Numbered from the stretch's first letter, positions 23,810 through 34,965 are shown. The stretch: DNA of 64,000 nt from Molossus alvarezi (GCA_037176705.1 CM073889.1:101139890-101203889), one strand, 5' to 3'. Numbers and translations: made by a program. Notes: generated from the sequence alone by a model not told the origin.

Positions 23810-24170
23810 AGTGACTGTGCCAAAAGCTGCCTTCTTGCCTTATTTGAGCACCATCTAGTGCTCAGAATATATAATACAATATTCATAATACAGTAAGGTT
23901 TCTAAAAGGTAGCCTTTATTAAAAAAAGGGCACTGTATAAGCACAAAGACTAATATAATTAGACTCGGTGTCTGGCCAAATTTTTAAAACAACTGAACAA
24001 TTAATTCAAAAGAGTCACAGATTTTTTATCTGTAGGATTAAAGCAGTCATCAGAAAATTGGTTCAATTTCTGCTGCTTATTTTAATCCCTCAAATATTTC
24101 AGACTAACTCTCAAGACAAAGCCCTTGCTCTTTTTTAAATTAATGGGTACTTATTCCTTGAAAGAAGAAG
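23810..24170. other. Intron 2 sequence, nothing recognised
   Basis: Unassigned spacer. Confidence 0.35.
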
Positions 24171-24174
24171 AAAG

Positions 24175-24400
24175 CCAGACACTGTACATGCACTATGGTG
24201 TTTTATCCTCCCCACAAATCTACATGGTAGTTATTATGATTTCCATTTTACAGAAGCATTTAAAGGCTCAATGAGGTGAAGTAGTTTGCCTAAGTTAAAA
24301 AAAAAAAAAAGCTAATAAGTGGTAGGGCTGAGAAGCAAGACAAAGTTGGTCTGGCTCCAAAATCTATGCTCCCCCTACCATGCTTCACTGCCTCCATTCT
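24175..24400 (-). repeat. MIR
   Basis: Reverse MIR: 'attttacagaagcatttaaagg', 'gtggtagggctgagaagc', 'ctctatgctccccctaccatg' type ending, with an A-run at 24297-24312 that interrupts it. Confidence 0.75.
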
Positions 24401-24650
24401 CTATACTTCCCCCAAAATCACTACACCTTTCGGCAAAATGAATCTCATTCTTAGTTAAGTATACAAGCTGTCACTATATTGCTCAGCACTACTCTCAAAT
24501 CCAGAACTCTAAGCTCATTAAGTATTAACAAACAAGAAGTGTAACAAGGATGTGAAGAAAAGGGAACCCTCATGCACTGTTGGTGGGAATGCAGACTGGT
24601 GCAGCCACTGTGCAAAGCAGTATGGAGTTACCTCAAAAAATTAAAAATGA

Positions 24651-24860
24651 TCTGGCCGGTGTGGCTCAGTGGTTGAGCGTTAGACCCATGCACCAGGCGG
24701 TCACCAGTTCGATTCCCAGTCGTGACACATGCCCAGGTTGTGGGCCCAATCCCCAGTGAGGGGCATGCAGGAGGCAGCCAATCCATGTTCTCTCTCATCG
24801 ATATTTCTCTCTCTCTCTCTCCCTCTCCCTTCCTCTCTCTGTAAAATCAACTAAGGAAAA
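24651..24860 (+). repeat. Ves-type SINE, short form
   Basis: Inside the L1; direct repeat AAATTAAAAATGA on both sides. Confidence 0.92.
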
Positions 24861-25097
24861 AAAAATTAAAAATGAAACTGCCTTATGACCCAACAGTTCT
24901 ACTTCTGGGAATATATCCAAAGAAACCCGAAACACTAATTCGAAAGAATATATGCATCCTTATGTTCATAGCAGCATCATTTACAATAGTCAAGATTTGG
25001 GAGCAGCCCAAGTGCCCATCAGTAGATGAGTGGACAAAAACGCTGAGGTACATTTACACAATGAAATACTACTCAGCCATAAAAAAGAGCTTATTTG

Positions 25098-25311
25098 TCC
25101 TGGCCGGTTTGGCTCAGCGGTTGGAGCGTCGGCCTGCGGTCGGGAGAGACCCGGGTTCGGTTCCCACTAAGGGCACATACCTCGGTTGCGGTCGTGCGGG
25201 TGGCAACCACTCTGTGTGTCCCTTTCACATTGATGTTTCTCTCTCTTTCCCTCCCTCCCACTCTATCTGAACAAAAAATGAAAAAATGTCCTCAGGTGGG
25301 GATAAAAAAAA
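25098..25311 (+). repeat. Ves-type SINE, long form
   Basis: Inside the L1; flanks AAAAAAGAGCTTATTTG and AAAAAGATCTTATTTTTTG correspond. Lacks about 30 bases in the mid-body ('tgtccccggccctggtt' is missing). Confidence 0.9.
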
Positions 25312-25955
25312 ACAAAAAGATCTTATTTTTTGCACCAGCATGGATGGACCTGGAGAGTACATGCTAAGTGAAATAAGTCAAGGAGAGAAAGACAAGTACC
25401 ATATGACTTCACTTATATATGGAATCTAATGACAAAATAAACTAACAACGTGGAAACAGACTCGTGGACACAGAGAACAGTCTGACAGCTGTCAGAGGGG
25501 AAGGGGTTAGAGGCTGGGTGAGAAGGGTGAAGCGATTAAACAAAGAAAAAAAGACTCATGGATACATACAACAGTATGGTTGGTGATTGCCAGAGTAAAG
25601 GGGGGTGGGGAGTGGAAGGAGGTATAAGAGAATAAAGGCGGGGATAAATGGTGATGGAAGGGGACTTGACCTGGAGTGGTAAACACACAATATACAGATG
25701 ATGTATTATAGAATTGCATACCTGAAACCTGCATAATTTTATTAATCAATGTCACCCCAATAAATTCAATTTAAAATAGTATTAATGCTCAAATAAAACA
25801 TCAATCTAAAATAGAAAAAACTTCTAAAATACATTTATCTATATAAAGTTCTGTTAGCTGGATACATCAGTTTCTCAAGGATGTAGAACTTTCTGTTTCC
25901 TGTCTAGCCACAGAACTTCAGACCTTCATCACACGGTGGTTACATAACTGCTGTG

Positions 25956-26167
25956 CCCTGGCCAGTTTGGTTCAGCGGTTAGAGCATCGGCCCGTGGGCC
26001 AGAGAGATCTGGGTTTGGTTCCCACTAAGGGCACATACCTCGGTTGCAATTTGTCCCCAGCCCGGGTTGGGGTTGTGTGGGTGGCAACCAGTCGATGTGT
26101 CTCTCTCACAAAATGTTTCTCTCTCTCTCCCTCCCTTTCTCCCTCCTGCTCTATCGAAAGATAAATG
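25956..26167 (+). repeat. Ves-type SINE, long form, 3' clipped
   Basis: Ends at 'ctatcgaaagataaatgca' without the terminal hairpin block. Flanks ACATAACTGC and GCATAACTGC. Confidence 0.88.
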
Positions 26168-26169
26168 CA

Positions 26170-26744
26170 TAACTGCAGCTGCTCACATTTAGGTTTCCTG
26201 CCCTGCTTGCTCTTCCTTCCTGCTCTTTCCAATCTATCATTCACCCTACCTAAAAAGTAATCTCCCTAAAACAATCCTTTCCCAAAATCTACTCAACAAG
26301 AACCTACAAGGGATCAGAATTCTAATCCTCAGCTTTCTAACAGGTGTGCCAAAAATGGGCAACACGGTCCTGGCTGGTTTGGCCCAGTGGTTAGAGCGTC
26401 AGCCTGTGGTCCAGAGAGACCCCGGTTCGGTTCCCACTAAGGGCACGTACCTCGGTTGCAGTTTGTCCCCGACCCTGGTTGGTCGTGCGGGTGGCAGCCA
26501 CTCGATGTGTCCCTTTCACATCAATGTTTTTCTCTCTCTCTCTTCCTCTCCCTCCCTGCCACTCTATCTGAACAAAAAATGGAAAAATGTCCTCAGGTGA
26601 GGATAAAAAAAAAAAAAAATGGGCAACAGGTAGACAGATTTTAATGTCACCATTCAGCCCTCTGTGGTCAGAATCCCCACACCCTACAGAGCCTCCAGGC
26701 CACCAGAGCTGACTTGTCAGTTTACCCTTAAAACACCATGAAAT
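26170..26744 (+). repeat. L2 LINE 3' region split by a SINE
   Basis: 'gtaatctccctaaaacaatcc', 'caagaacctacaagggatc' and downstream 'ccctacagagcctccaggcc' fit L2. Confidence 0.5.
26366..26612 (+). repeat. Ves-type SINE, long form
   Basis: Direct repeat AAAAATGGGCAACA on both sides. Confidence 0.92.
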
Positions 26745-26746
26745 AC

Positions 26747-27121
26747 AGGGGTTGGCAAAAGTAGGTTTACAGTTGTCAGTATGTGAAATAGTTTATTCTT
26801 GTATTATTATTATTTTTATCCGAATCTGAGGACATTTTTGCATCTATCTTCAGATAGAGTGGAAGGGACAGAGGAAGGAAGAAAGAGAGAGAAACATCAA
26901 TGTGAGAGAGAGATATCGACCGGTTGCCACCCACACAACCCCAACTGGGGCCGGGGACAAACTGCAACAGAGATACATGCCCTTAGCGGAAACCAAACCC
27001 AGGACTCTCTGGGCCAATGCTCCAACCACTGAGAAAAACTGGCTAGGGCTCTTGTATTATTTATTAATTATTGCATTACTTATTTGTATTATAACAGTAA
27101 ACCTACTTTTGCCCATCCTTG
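26747..27121. mobile_element. Mariner-type MITE carrying a SINE
   Basis: The left end CAGGGGTTGGCAAAAGTAGG and the right end, read in reverse, CAAGGATGGGCAAAAGTAGG are inverted repeats of about 28 bases. The TA dinucleotide lies outside both ends (26745-26746, 27122-27123), as for Tc1/mariner elements. Without the SINE and its duplication the element is about 122 bases and has no coding capacity, so it needed a transposase from elsewhere. Confidence 0.85.
26809..27050 (-). repeat. Ves-type SINE, long form, inside the MITE
   Basis: Direct repeat CTTGTATTATT at 26798-26808 and 27051-27061, both inside the mariner-type element, so the SINE came later. Confidence 0.92.
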
Positions 27122-27409
27122 TATGTTGGAAAGTGCTCTGAATGCTCCCTAAAATCTGTTCCCAACTATTGCACTAATTTCTCGTGTCCTTCCAACATAA
27201 ACAAGAAGAATTAATAGAAATTATTTGGTCATACTTTATTCAAAGCATAAGAATCACTTCTACCCATACATATAAGGTTTTTTCACTGAGGCATTATATG
27301 TAATAACAAAACGCTAGAAGCAATCCAAATGATAAAAGTATATTGCTATATTAATTTTGGTATATTCAGCCATGACATGCTATATCCCATCAAAAAGAAT
27401 GAAAAAGCT

Positions 27410-27652
27410 GCCCTGGCCAGTTTGGCTCAGCGGTTGGAGCGTCGGCCTGCGGTCCAGAGAGGTCCGGGTTCAGTTCCCGCTAAGGGCACGTGCCTCGGCT
27501 GCAGTTTGTCCCCGGCCCTGGTTGGTCGTGTGTGTGGTGGCCGCTTGATGTGTCCCCTTCACATCGATGTTTCTCTGTCTTCCTCTCTCTCCCTCCCACT
27601 CTACCTGAACAAAAAATGAAAAAATGTCCTCGGGTGAGGATAAAAAAAAAAG
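27410..27652 (+). repeat. Ves-type SINE, long form
   Basis: Flanks AAAAAGAATGAAAAAGC and AAAAGGAATGATAAAGC correspond. Confidence 0.92.
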
Positions 27653-27787
27653 GAATGATAAAGCAAATATATAGAAGGCTCTCCAAGATATAATCAATGA
27701 AAAAAAGCACAAAGTACAGAAGTATATATATGTTATTATTAGTCTAAAAGAGGGGGATATATGTGCATATTTGTTTGTATATGCATG

Positions 27788-28140
27788 TGCTATGGTCTGA
27801 ATGTCTATGTCCCCCCAAAATTCATGTTGAAACCCTAAACCCCAAAGGTGATGGTATGCTGTATTAAGGTGGGCCTTTGGAGGTGATTAGGTCATAAAAG
27901 TGGAATCCTCATGAATGAGATTAGTGCCTTTTATTAGAAAGACCCCAGAAAGCTTGCTCACCTTCTACTGTGTGAAGATACAGAGAGAATGTGCGAGCTA
28001 AGAACCAGAAGAAGGCCATCACCCAGCCACTCTGGTGAGATCTCACTCTTCCTTCCTCCAGAGCCATGAGCAATAAATTCTTGTTATAAGCTTCCCAGTC
28101 AGTAGTATTTTGTTAAAGTAGCACCAATGGACTAAACAGA
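27788..28140 (+). repeat. MLT1-like solo LTR (ERVL-MaLR)
   Basis: Begins with a 'tgctatggtctgaatgtc' start, passes 'ccccccaaaattcatgttg', 'gaggtgattaggtcataaaag' and 'gagatctcac', and ends near 'aatggactaaacaga'. This is the layout of an ancient MaLR LTR. No internal retroviral genes are present. Confidence 0.8.
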
Positions 28141-28359
28141 ATGAAATATCCCTTTAAAGGACATCTAAGGAAAGTGATAACATCTGTTGCCTCTGGGGTA
28201 AAGAACTAAACATGTGGGAGGACTTCCCACTTTCATAACCTTTGAATCCTTTGAATTTTGAACCACAAGAATATATTACCTTTTCAGACAAAATTAATTA
28301 TAATTTATTAAATTCTATCTACAGACACCATGGTTCCTCCATCTCTTCCTACCATCTGT

Positions 28360-28710
28360 CAATGGCAGGGCGGGCTCTAGCCCACAGAACGGGCCCCTGA
28401 GATCAACACTTTCCTTCAGTCAAAGTAGTATCCCACTAATCCACACCCACACACAGAATTGTGTCCTCCTGCCTCAATGCCTTTGTCCATGCTCTTTTCA
28501 AAAATGTCAGAATTCTCCTTCTTGCTTGCTCCACTTTCTAAATTACCACCTCCTTCAGGGATCTGTTCATATTCCAATCCCTCCAAAATATTTTCCAGAA
28601 TTTTGTAATCCTGACCATCCTACACGGTATCCATGTACCCTCTTTTTACTTGCATATCTGGAACATGGCCAAAACATGTATATCTGATATTATAACGAAA
28701 TTGTTTTAAA
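28360..28710 (+). repeat. L2 LINE 3' region
   Basis: 'tgcctcaatgcctttgtccatgc', 'ccacctccttcagggatctg', 'ccatgtaccctctttttac' fit L2. Confidence 0.6.
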
Positions 28711-28751
28711 AAACAAAACAAAAACTCTTTAGTTAAGAAGTGATAATTTCG

Positions 28752-28995
28752 CCCTGGCCAGTTTGGCTCAGCGGTTAGAGCGTCGGCCTGCGGTCCAGAG
28801 AGACCCGGGTTCGGTTCCCGCTAAGGGCGCGTACCTCGGTTGCAGTTTGTCCCTGGCCCTGGTTGGTCGTGCGGGTGGCAGCCACTCGATGTGTCCCTTC
28901 ACATTGATGTTTCTCTCTCTCTCTCCCTCCCACTCTATCTGTACAAAAAATGGAAAAATATCCTCGGGTGAGGATTAAAAAAAAAAAAAAGAAGA
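28752..28995 (+). repeat. Ves-type SINE, long form
   Basis: Very close to the young consensus. Direct repeat AAGAAGTGATAATTTC on both sides. Confidence 0.93.
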
Positions 28996-29063
28996 AGAAG
29001 TGATAATTTCTACTGAAGGACAGAGTGATTTCCACAATATGATGCAATTAGAAAATCAAATAA

Positions 29064-29268
29064 GCCCTGGCCAGTTTTGCTCAGTGGTTAGAGCGTCGGC
29101 CCATGGACCAATGAGTCGCAGGTTCCATTACAGTCAGGGGCACGTACCTCAGTTGCGGTTCGTCCCATCCCTGGTTGGGTTGTGCAACTAGTCACATTGA
29201 TGTTTCTCTCCCCACCCCCCACTCTATCTGATGATAAATGTAAAAATATCCTCGGGTTAGGATTTTTA
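29064..29268 (+). repeat. Ves-type SINE, long form, internally shortened
   Basis: Lacks most of the 'gggtggcagccactcgatg' region. Flanks AAAATCAAATAA and AATTTCAAATAAA. Confidence 0.87.
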
Positions 29269-29284
29269 AAAAATTTCAAATAAA

Positions 29285-29540
29285 ACGAACACTTGATCAT
29301 GTCCTTTCTGATGAAAATCTTTCAATGGTTTCCACTGATACTGGACAAAGTAAAAACACCTTAATATTTTTCACCAAAAATCTCAAATCTTCCAAACCTC
29401 CTCCCTCATCACTCCTAAGTTTCACATACTTAACATATTCTTCCTCACCACTGGGCTTTACTTGTGGTGTTCCCCCACCGAACCCATCCTCTCCTGTTCC
29501 CAAGCCCCTTTCCTCTGGCTCAGGAAAGTTTGAAAGTGAA
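29285..29540 (+). repeat. L2 LINE fragment
   Basis: 'gatgaaaatctttcaatggtttcc' and 'cctccctcatcactcctaag' are typical L2 phrases. Confidence 0.55.
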
Positions 29541-29544
29541 ATAT

Positions 29545-30047
29545 TGGTTTTCACCTATCAAGTTGGCAAAGGTCAAAGAGTCTAAAAATGCATTAAATTA
29601 GCAAAGGTGTGGGGAAACATACCTTTGCATACACTGCTGGCAGGAGTATATAAATTGGTACAACTTCCATGGAGCACAGTTTGGCAATATCTACCAAAAT
29701 TACAATTGCATGTATAGTTTGACCCAGCAATTCTATTTTCTAAACTAGAGATATATTTGTATGCATGAGAAATAATGTTATGTAGTATTTGTTATAACAA
29801 GAGTGAAAACAATCTAAATGTTTACCAAGAGAAAATTGATTAAATATATTCTATAAATATTCTGCAGGTATTTAAAAGAAAAAGGCAACCCTTGCCAGTC
29901 TGGCTCAGCAGTTAGAGCATCAGCCTGCAGACCAGAGTGTCCCAGGCTTGGTTCCCGCTAAAGGCACATACCCTGGTTGCAGTTTGTCCCTGGCCCTGGT
30001 TGGGGTCGTGTGGGTGGCAGCCAGTTGATGTGTCTCTCTCACATCAA

Positions 30048-30078
<31 letters not shown>

Positions 30079-30490
30079 TCCTCCCACTCTATCTGAGGAT
30101 GAATGCAGAAAAATGTCCTCGGATGAGGATAAATAAAGAAAAGAAAAAAAAAAGGCAGTTGCGTATAAGCTTATATATGTAAAATATATTTTATTTAACT
30201 ACAGAAGAAAAAGCCAGAGATAACAAGCAAAAAATGAAAAAGTATGTGTAGTATACTACCACTTGGTTTAAACAAGTTTGTAGAACAAATGAGATATATA
30301 TATGCTTAAATAACCCTGCACTATCTTCGGAAGGATTCAAAAGAAACTGCTACCAGGAATCATCTCTGGGGAAGGGAGGTGGCTTAGTGGGAGTAAAGAA
30401 AGAAAACTTTATTTCCTACTTTTCTATCTTTTGGATTTTCTACTATTACATGTATGATAAACAGATAGGTAGATAATAGATGGATAAATG
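29545..30490 (+). repeat. L1M 3'-end fragment with a SINE
   Basis: 'catacactgctggcaggagta', 'cacagtttggcaatatctacc', 'gacccagcaattctattttc' before the SINE and 'ctaccaggaatcatctctgg' after it. Confidence 0.7.
29889..30138 (+). repeat. Ves-type SINE, long form
   Basis: Flanked by AAAGAAAAAGGCA and AAAAAAAAAAGGCA. Confidence 0.9.
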
Positions 30491-30507
30491 GATGGACAGA
30501 CATTAAT

Positions 30508-30757
30508 TTTTTTTTTTTTTATCCTCATCCAAGGATATTTTTCCATTTTTTGTTCAGATAGAGTGGGAAGGAGAGAGAGAGAGAGAGAGAGAAACATCGA
30601 CGTGAAAAGGACACATGGAGTGGCTGCCTCCCGCACAACCCAACAAGGGCCGGGGACAAACTGCAACCAAGGTACATGCTCTTAGCGGGAACCAAACCCG
30701 GGTCTCTCTGGACCACAGGCCGACGCTCTAACCGCTGAGCCAAATAGACCAGGGCTA
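30508..30757 (-). repeat. Ves-type SINE, long form, near exon 2
   Basis: Complete copy whose head end is about 140 bases downstream (in gene sense) of the exon 2 donor. Confidence 0.9.
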
Positions 30758-30761
30758 AAAT

Positions 30762-30816
<55 letters not shown>

Positions 30817-30830
30817 TTTTTTTTTTTTTA
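30758..30830. repeat. (TTTA)n microsatellite and T-run
   Basis: About fifteen TTTA units followed by a run of T, ending 66 bases from the exon 2 donor of DYM. In the transcript it reads as (UAAA)n. Confidence 0.95.
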
Positions 30831-30895
30831 ATGAGAGAACCACACGAGTATATGTGGCCCTTTATACAAACTTTAATCTCCAAGGGATTTCTTAC

Positions 30896-31087
30896 CTGCT
30901 GGTTGGTGCAGGGAAAGAAAATGAGAGAAGCTGATTCCAGAACGGGTCATTCTCAGAGACAGATTCTGTGCCTGATAACTTTTTTAAGTACTCATTTTTA
31001 GGAAGATCACCGATTCTGCTGCTGTTCGATCCCATCTTCTAATCTGGTAGACAACTTGTCCTTAAACCTTCATTTCCACAAGACAAC
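30896..31087 (-). CDS. DYM: DYM exon 2: start codon and N-terminus
   Basis: The minus-strand exon follows an acceptor ending TTTCATTATTTATAG and is followed by the donor GTAAGA. The first 52 bases are 5' UTR. The ATG at 31035-31033 opens 46 codons plus two bases, starting [16 protein letters not shown] and ending [13 protein letters not shown]. This matches dymeclin almost residue for residue as I recall the human protein. The MGSNS start gives Gly2 in a myristoylation context, and dymeclin is a peripheral Golgi protein that cycles with the cytosol. The phase-2 end joins exon 3 in frame. No upstream ATG lies in the 52-base leader part. The exon is a conserved island among SINEs. Confidence 0.96.
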
Positions 31088-31998
31088 CTATAAATAATGA
31101 AAAGAAATTTCAAAGTTGTTCAAAATAATCCTCAAACTTTTCCTACCCTTGACCTAAATGTAAAAAAACTGTAAATTTACTAAAGGAAATCACTCCTCTC
31201 TTTATTTTCAAATATATTAGACATCAGATACAAAGTTACCAGTAGAAAAATGGAGCTAACATCTGCCTTAACAAACACAAAAATCAGAATCTATACTTGT
31301 AGATCGTAGAATGGGCATCTCTCTCTCCTCTACACAGCAACAACAGGGTACTATTTGCTGAGCAGAGTGAAGGCAGTGCCCAAGGCAGCTGAAATGCCCA
31401 GGAGGAACAAGCAAACAAGGCTAGCCACTGAAGTATTCCTGTCACAGAGTTCCACCTGCTCCCCATCCTCACAGAAAGCAAAGTAGAATACTGAGGCCCA
31501 GTGGCATCTTTTCTGCAATGAATCATGTCAAGCATTACACACGCGCACACACACACACACACAATCTGGACCCAATTTATTTGGAACTCCCAAGACTCTT
31601 ACCAATGAAAACTAGAATAAAATGGAACTCGAAAAACCCACTATCCAATCAGCTCACCTCCTAAGAATCCTATTACTTTTCCCTCTAGCTGTGCCTCAAA
31701 AGACTTCGTGGGTCTCAGCTCTTCTTTCTATCTGTCAATAATTGAGCCTATCTCCTGGTTTCACTAGTGGCTTCCATGATATTACTCTCAAACCTCTCCT
31801 AGTCCCAACCTCTGACCAGAACGCAAGTTCTAACTAGATCCCTAAAATACTTAAAATGTTTTATAACTCAAGGATAATATATTTTAATTACATATGCAGT
31901 AATTTCGTGCCTCACTTAAGTCTGTACTAAAAATGAGAAGCAAGCTATTGCTGATGCTTTTAGCAGGAAACTTTTCAAAGGACCTATATTTTAAAATT
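31088..31998. other. Intron 1 sequence next to exon 2
   Basis: Holds a (CA)n run with CG interruptions at 31539-31562. Otherwise unassigned; the open frame at 31284-31562 has no recognised relation. Confidence 0.4.
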
Positions 31999-32205
31999 TT
32001 TTATTTATTGATTTGAGGGGGGAAGGAAGGTAGGCAAGGAGGAAGGAAGAGGGAGGGAGGGAGGATAGAGAAAAACATCAATTTGTTGTTCCACTTATCT
32101 ATGTACCCTTTGGTTGATTCTTGCATGTGCTCTGACCAGGGATCTAACCTACCAGCAACCTCATTCATGTATATTCTCTAGCCAACTAAGCCACCCAGCC
32201 AGAGA
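31999..32205 (-). repeat. Old Ves-like SINE
   Basis: Strongly diverged minus copy with a purine-rich GGAA tract at 32020-32070. Flanks AAAGGACCTATATTTTAA and AAAGGACCTATTTTAA are clear. Confidence 0.85.
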
Positions 32206-32209
32206 TGCA

Positions 32210-32929
32210 AAGGACCTATTTTAATGTAATGTAGTCAAGACTGATCTTAACATGTACAAAATTGATTCCATCTTCCCTTCCAGAACCAGTTTGCCCTCTC
32301 AACTTCCACTGCTCCCCTAAAGTTCCCATTATGTACAAACTATCTTGAAATGTGATTTTTCTGTAGTATAAATGACATATTCCTAAATAATTTAAAGTAA
32401 AAAAAAATTTCTTTTGTTAAATAAATCGATTGTTCTCTTTACCTTCTCTTCTTATCCTTCAGGAAGGATCTGTATATTCTTCTGGCTGTGCTTTAACTTC
32501 TATGTAAATAACCCCAGAATTAATATTTTGCCCTGACTTCTCAGTCAAAACCCAAGCATAAATCTTTACTTAATGGCCACTTCAACTTGATGTCTTGCTA
32601 TCATCATAAATTTTTAAATAGATTTTAACATTTGTCCCCAAAAATAGGTAACCCCTCCAAAAAATCACTATTTCCATCAATGTCATCAACCTTCCTGGCT
32701 CAAACTGTCTCACTCATATAACCAACCACTTATTCCATAAATACCTATTACACACTTACTATAACTATTAGGTGTTATGCTAGAAACTGAACATGTAAAA
32801 ATGAACAAGACCAACTCCCTGCCATTAACGAACTCAAAGCCTGTTTAACACATATGGTATATATTACAACAGAGTTACTTATACATAAAAAGCTATGGAA
32901 ACACATAGGAGCATCTATGTGCAATGGTG
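32210..32929 (+). repeat. Old repeat mix, partly L2-like
   Basis: 'cccaagcataaatctttacttaatggcc' and 'tcatcaaccttcctggctcaaac' near 32520-32720 resemble L2. 'cctattacacacttactataac' near 32740-32850 resembles another ancient mammalian repeat. Calls are weak. Confidence 0.35.
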
Positions 32930-33165
32930 CTTTTACTCAGCCAGTTTACTTATATGATCTGTATGTCAGAAACTAGGTTAAGTGCTTTATAATTACCCCC
33001 ATGAACAACTCTAAGATGTGGTCACAATTTTCTCATTTTACAGATGAGGAAACTAAGGCACAGAAGGGTTAAGTAACTTCCCCAAGGTCCCAGATATAAT
33101 AAGTGGCGAACCCAGGTAATCTAATTTCAGAATCCCCTGGTCTTTATCCCTCTACTAGGTGAGTC
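32930..33165 (-). repeat. MIR
   Basis: Reverse MIR with 'attttacagatgaggaaactaaggc', 'gttaagtaacttccccaagg' and 'aagtggcgaacccagg'. One of the best preserved MIRs here. Confidence 0.9.
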
Positions 33166-33230
33166 TCCAGTGACATCAACAAGTCCTTTGGGTTCTTCTA
33201 CAATATCCACAGTACTACATACCATCTTTT

Positions 33231-33474
33231 TTTTTTTATCCTCACCCGAGGACATTTTTCAATATTTTGTTCAGATGGAGTAGGAGGGAGGGAGAGAGAG
33301 AGAGAGAGAGAAACACTGACGTGAAAGGGACACATCGAGTGGTGGCCACCAGTACGACCCAACCAGGGCCGGGGATAAACTGTAACTGAGGTACGCGCCC
33401 TTAGCGGGAACCGAAGCCAGGTCTCTCCAGACTGCAGGCCGACACTCTAACTGCTGAGCCAAACCAGCCAGGGC
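33231..33474 (-). repeat. Ves-type SINE, long form
   Basis: Direct repeat ATACCATCTTTT on both sides. Confidence 0.92.
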
Positions 33475-33848
33475 ATATACCATCTTTTAAATCCAACTCT
33501 TTCTTTACTCCCACTGCCTCCACGCTAGACTAGGCTTTTATAATCTCACATGATTTAGTGCAACAGTATCCAGGTGTCTTTCCTTCCAATCTTTCCACTT
33601 TGATTCACTTTGCACATTCCACTACTGCATTAATTCTTAAAAAAAAAAAAACACACAGAAAATTGTCCAGCATTGCAATGAAGAAAGGTTCCAGTGTGAG
33701 CTAGACCCTGCTAAGTCTGTATAAGAATAGTTTGAATCTCCATTTACAACTTATAAAACCTCACTGCATAATGGGAAAAACAACCGTACTTAAAACTCAT
33801 AAAATATTCTAGAATGAAGCAAGATAATCCATACAAAGCACTCAGTGC
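33475..33848. other. Intron 1 sequence, nothing recognised
   Basis: Unassigned spacer with an A-run at 33641. Confidence 0.35.
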
Positions 33849-33851
33849 ACA

Positions 33852-34075
33852 GCCCAGCCAGAGTGGCTAGGCTGGTTGAGCGTCTTTCTGTGCACCCAAA
33901 GGTTGTGGGTTCAATTCCCAGTCAAGGGCATGACCCTGGTTGGGATTGTGTGGGAGGCCACTAATTAATTGATGTGTCCCTCTCATATCGATGTTTCACT
34001 CTCTCCCTCTTTCCTTTCTACTCCTCACTAAAAATCAATGAAAAAATATCCTTGGGTAAGGACTAACATATAAAC
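33852..34075 (+). repeat. Ves-type SINE, long form, old
   Basis: Diverged head ('agccagagtggctaggctgg') and 'ccttgggtaaggactaac' end. Confidence 0.8.
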
Positions 34076-34139
34076 AAAAAAAGAGAACCTGGCACAGCAT
34101 ATGCTTAGCCAGATAAAAGATCGAATATAATTTATTTTA

Positions 34140-34700
34140 ACATTATTAAAGTTACCACTTCCATCATTTTACTCACCAGTTCAAAAACATTCAATGATCC
34201 CTCATTACCTGAAAAACAGAATACTGACATTCCAACTACCTTCCAAACCACTGGTTCTTAAACTTTAAAGTACATGAAAAACACCTGAGGAGCAGGTGGC
34301 TAAAAATGCAAATGCCTGGGCCTCAAAAAATTCAGAATGTCAGGGTAGGACCCAGGCATCTGAATTTTCTAAAAAGCATTCACAGAGATTTTCATACAAG
34401 TGGTCTATGAACCCTCTTTGCAAGTAAGCACCATAACGAAGCAGAGGCAAGGTATCTTGTCACATCTAGCATGTTCATCCACACCTCTGCTCTTGCCATT
34501 CACACCTGTCTTCCACAACCACATTTGTCCCACAGCACTTCAAAGCCTATTCACTAAGCATAGAGTGATCTCTCTTTTCTCTGTAATCCTAGCGCACTCA
34601 TTACCTTCACCACTCATTTGAATTTACCCTTCTAACAATGCCTTGTTTTGCTGTCTGAATTTTATACTGCTATATTTAATCAGATCAGTTATTTTTCTGA
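34140..34700 (+). repeat. L2 LINE split by a hAT element
   Basis: 'cattcaatgatccctcattacc' before and 'ctctgctcttgccattcacacc', 'ccacagcacttcaaagcc' after the MER5-like insertion. Confidence 0.65.
34250..34415 (+). repeat. MER5-like hAT transposon relic
   Basis: Opens CACTGGTTCTTAAACTTTAA and runs through 'cacctgaggagcaggtgg' and 'ccaggcatctgaattttc', the MER5 (Charlie-group) pattern. Non-coding. Confidence 0.75.
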
Positions 34701-34754
34701 GTCAATTTTACCATCATAGGCAAAAACAATATTTTGAACAAGAAATGATATGCT

Positions 34755-34965
34755 TGCCTGGCCGGTATGGCTCAGTGGTTTAGCATCGATCCATGCACCA
34801 AGAAGTCACCAGTTCGATTCCCAGTCAGGGCACATGCCCACCCAGGTTGTGGGCCCAATCCCCAATGGGGGGCATGCAGGAGGCGGCCAATCGATGTTCT
34901 CTCTCATCAATGTCTCTATCTCTCCTTATTTTTCCCTTCCTCTCTCTCTGAAATCAACAAAGAAA
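34755..34965 (+). repeat. Ves-type SINE, short form
   Basis: Direct repeat AAGAAATGATATGCT at both ends. The body has a small internal duplication at 34836-34845 ('gcccacccagg'). Confidence 0.92.

Larger units (their letters stand above)
24520..25790 (+). repeat. L1 3' end, with two SINE insertions
   Basis: ORF2 C-terminal region ('gttggtgggaatgcagactg', 'ggagcagcccaagtgcccatc', 'atgaaatactactcagccat') and 3' UTR to about 25790 ('atgtcaccccaataaattc'). It is 5' truncated. The 3' UTR block near 25420-25540 aligns with the 3' UTR of the HAL1-like elements. Confidence 0.9.
27250..28330 (+). repeat. L1M 3'-end fragment, interrupted twice
   Basis: Pieces at 27250-27409, 27653-27787 and 28141-28330 read in L1M order ('gcaatccaaatgataaaag', 'atgacatgctatatcccatc', 'ggtaaagaactaaacatgtggg'). 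Confidence 0.55.

Noticed and set aside
27788..28140. Provirus with genes near the LTR
   Set aside because: Only a solo ancient MaLR-like LTR is visible; no gag, pol or env sequence was found beside any LTR here.
28752..28830. tRNA genes suggested by A- and B-box-like sequences
   Set aside because: These are heads of tRNA-derived SINEs, followed by SINE bodies and A-tails. The cloverleaf is not maintained.
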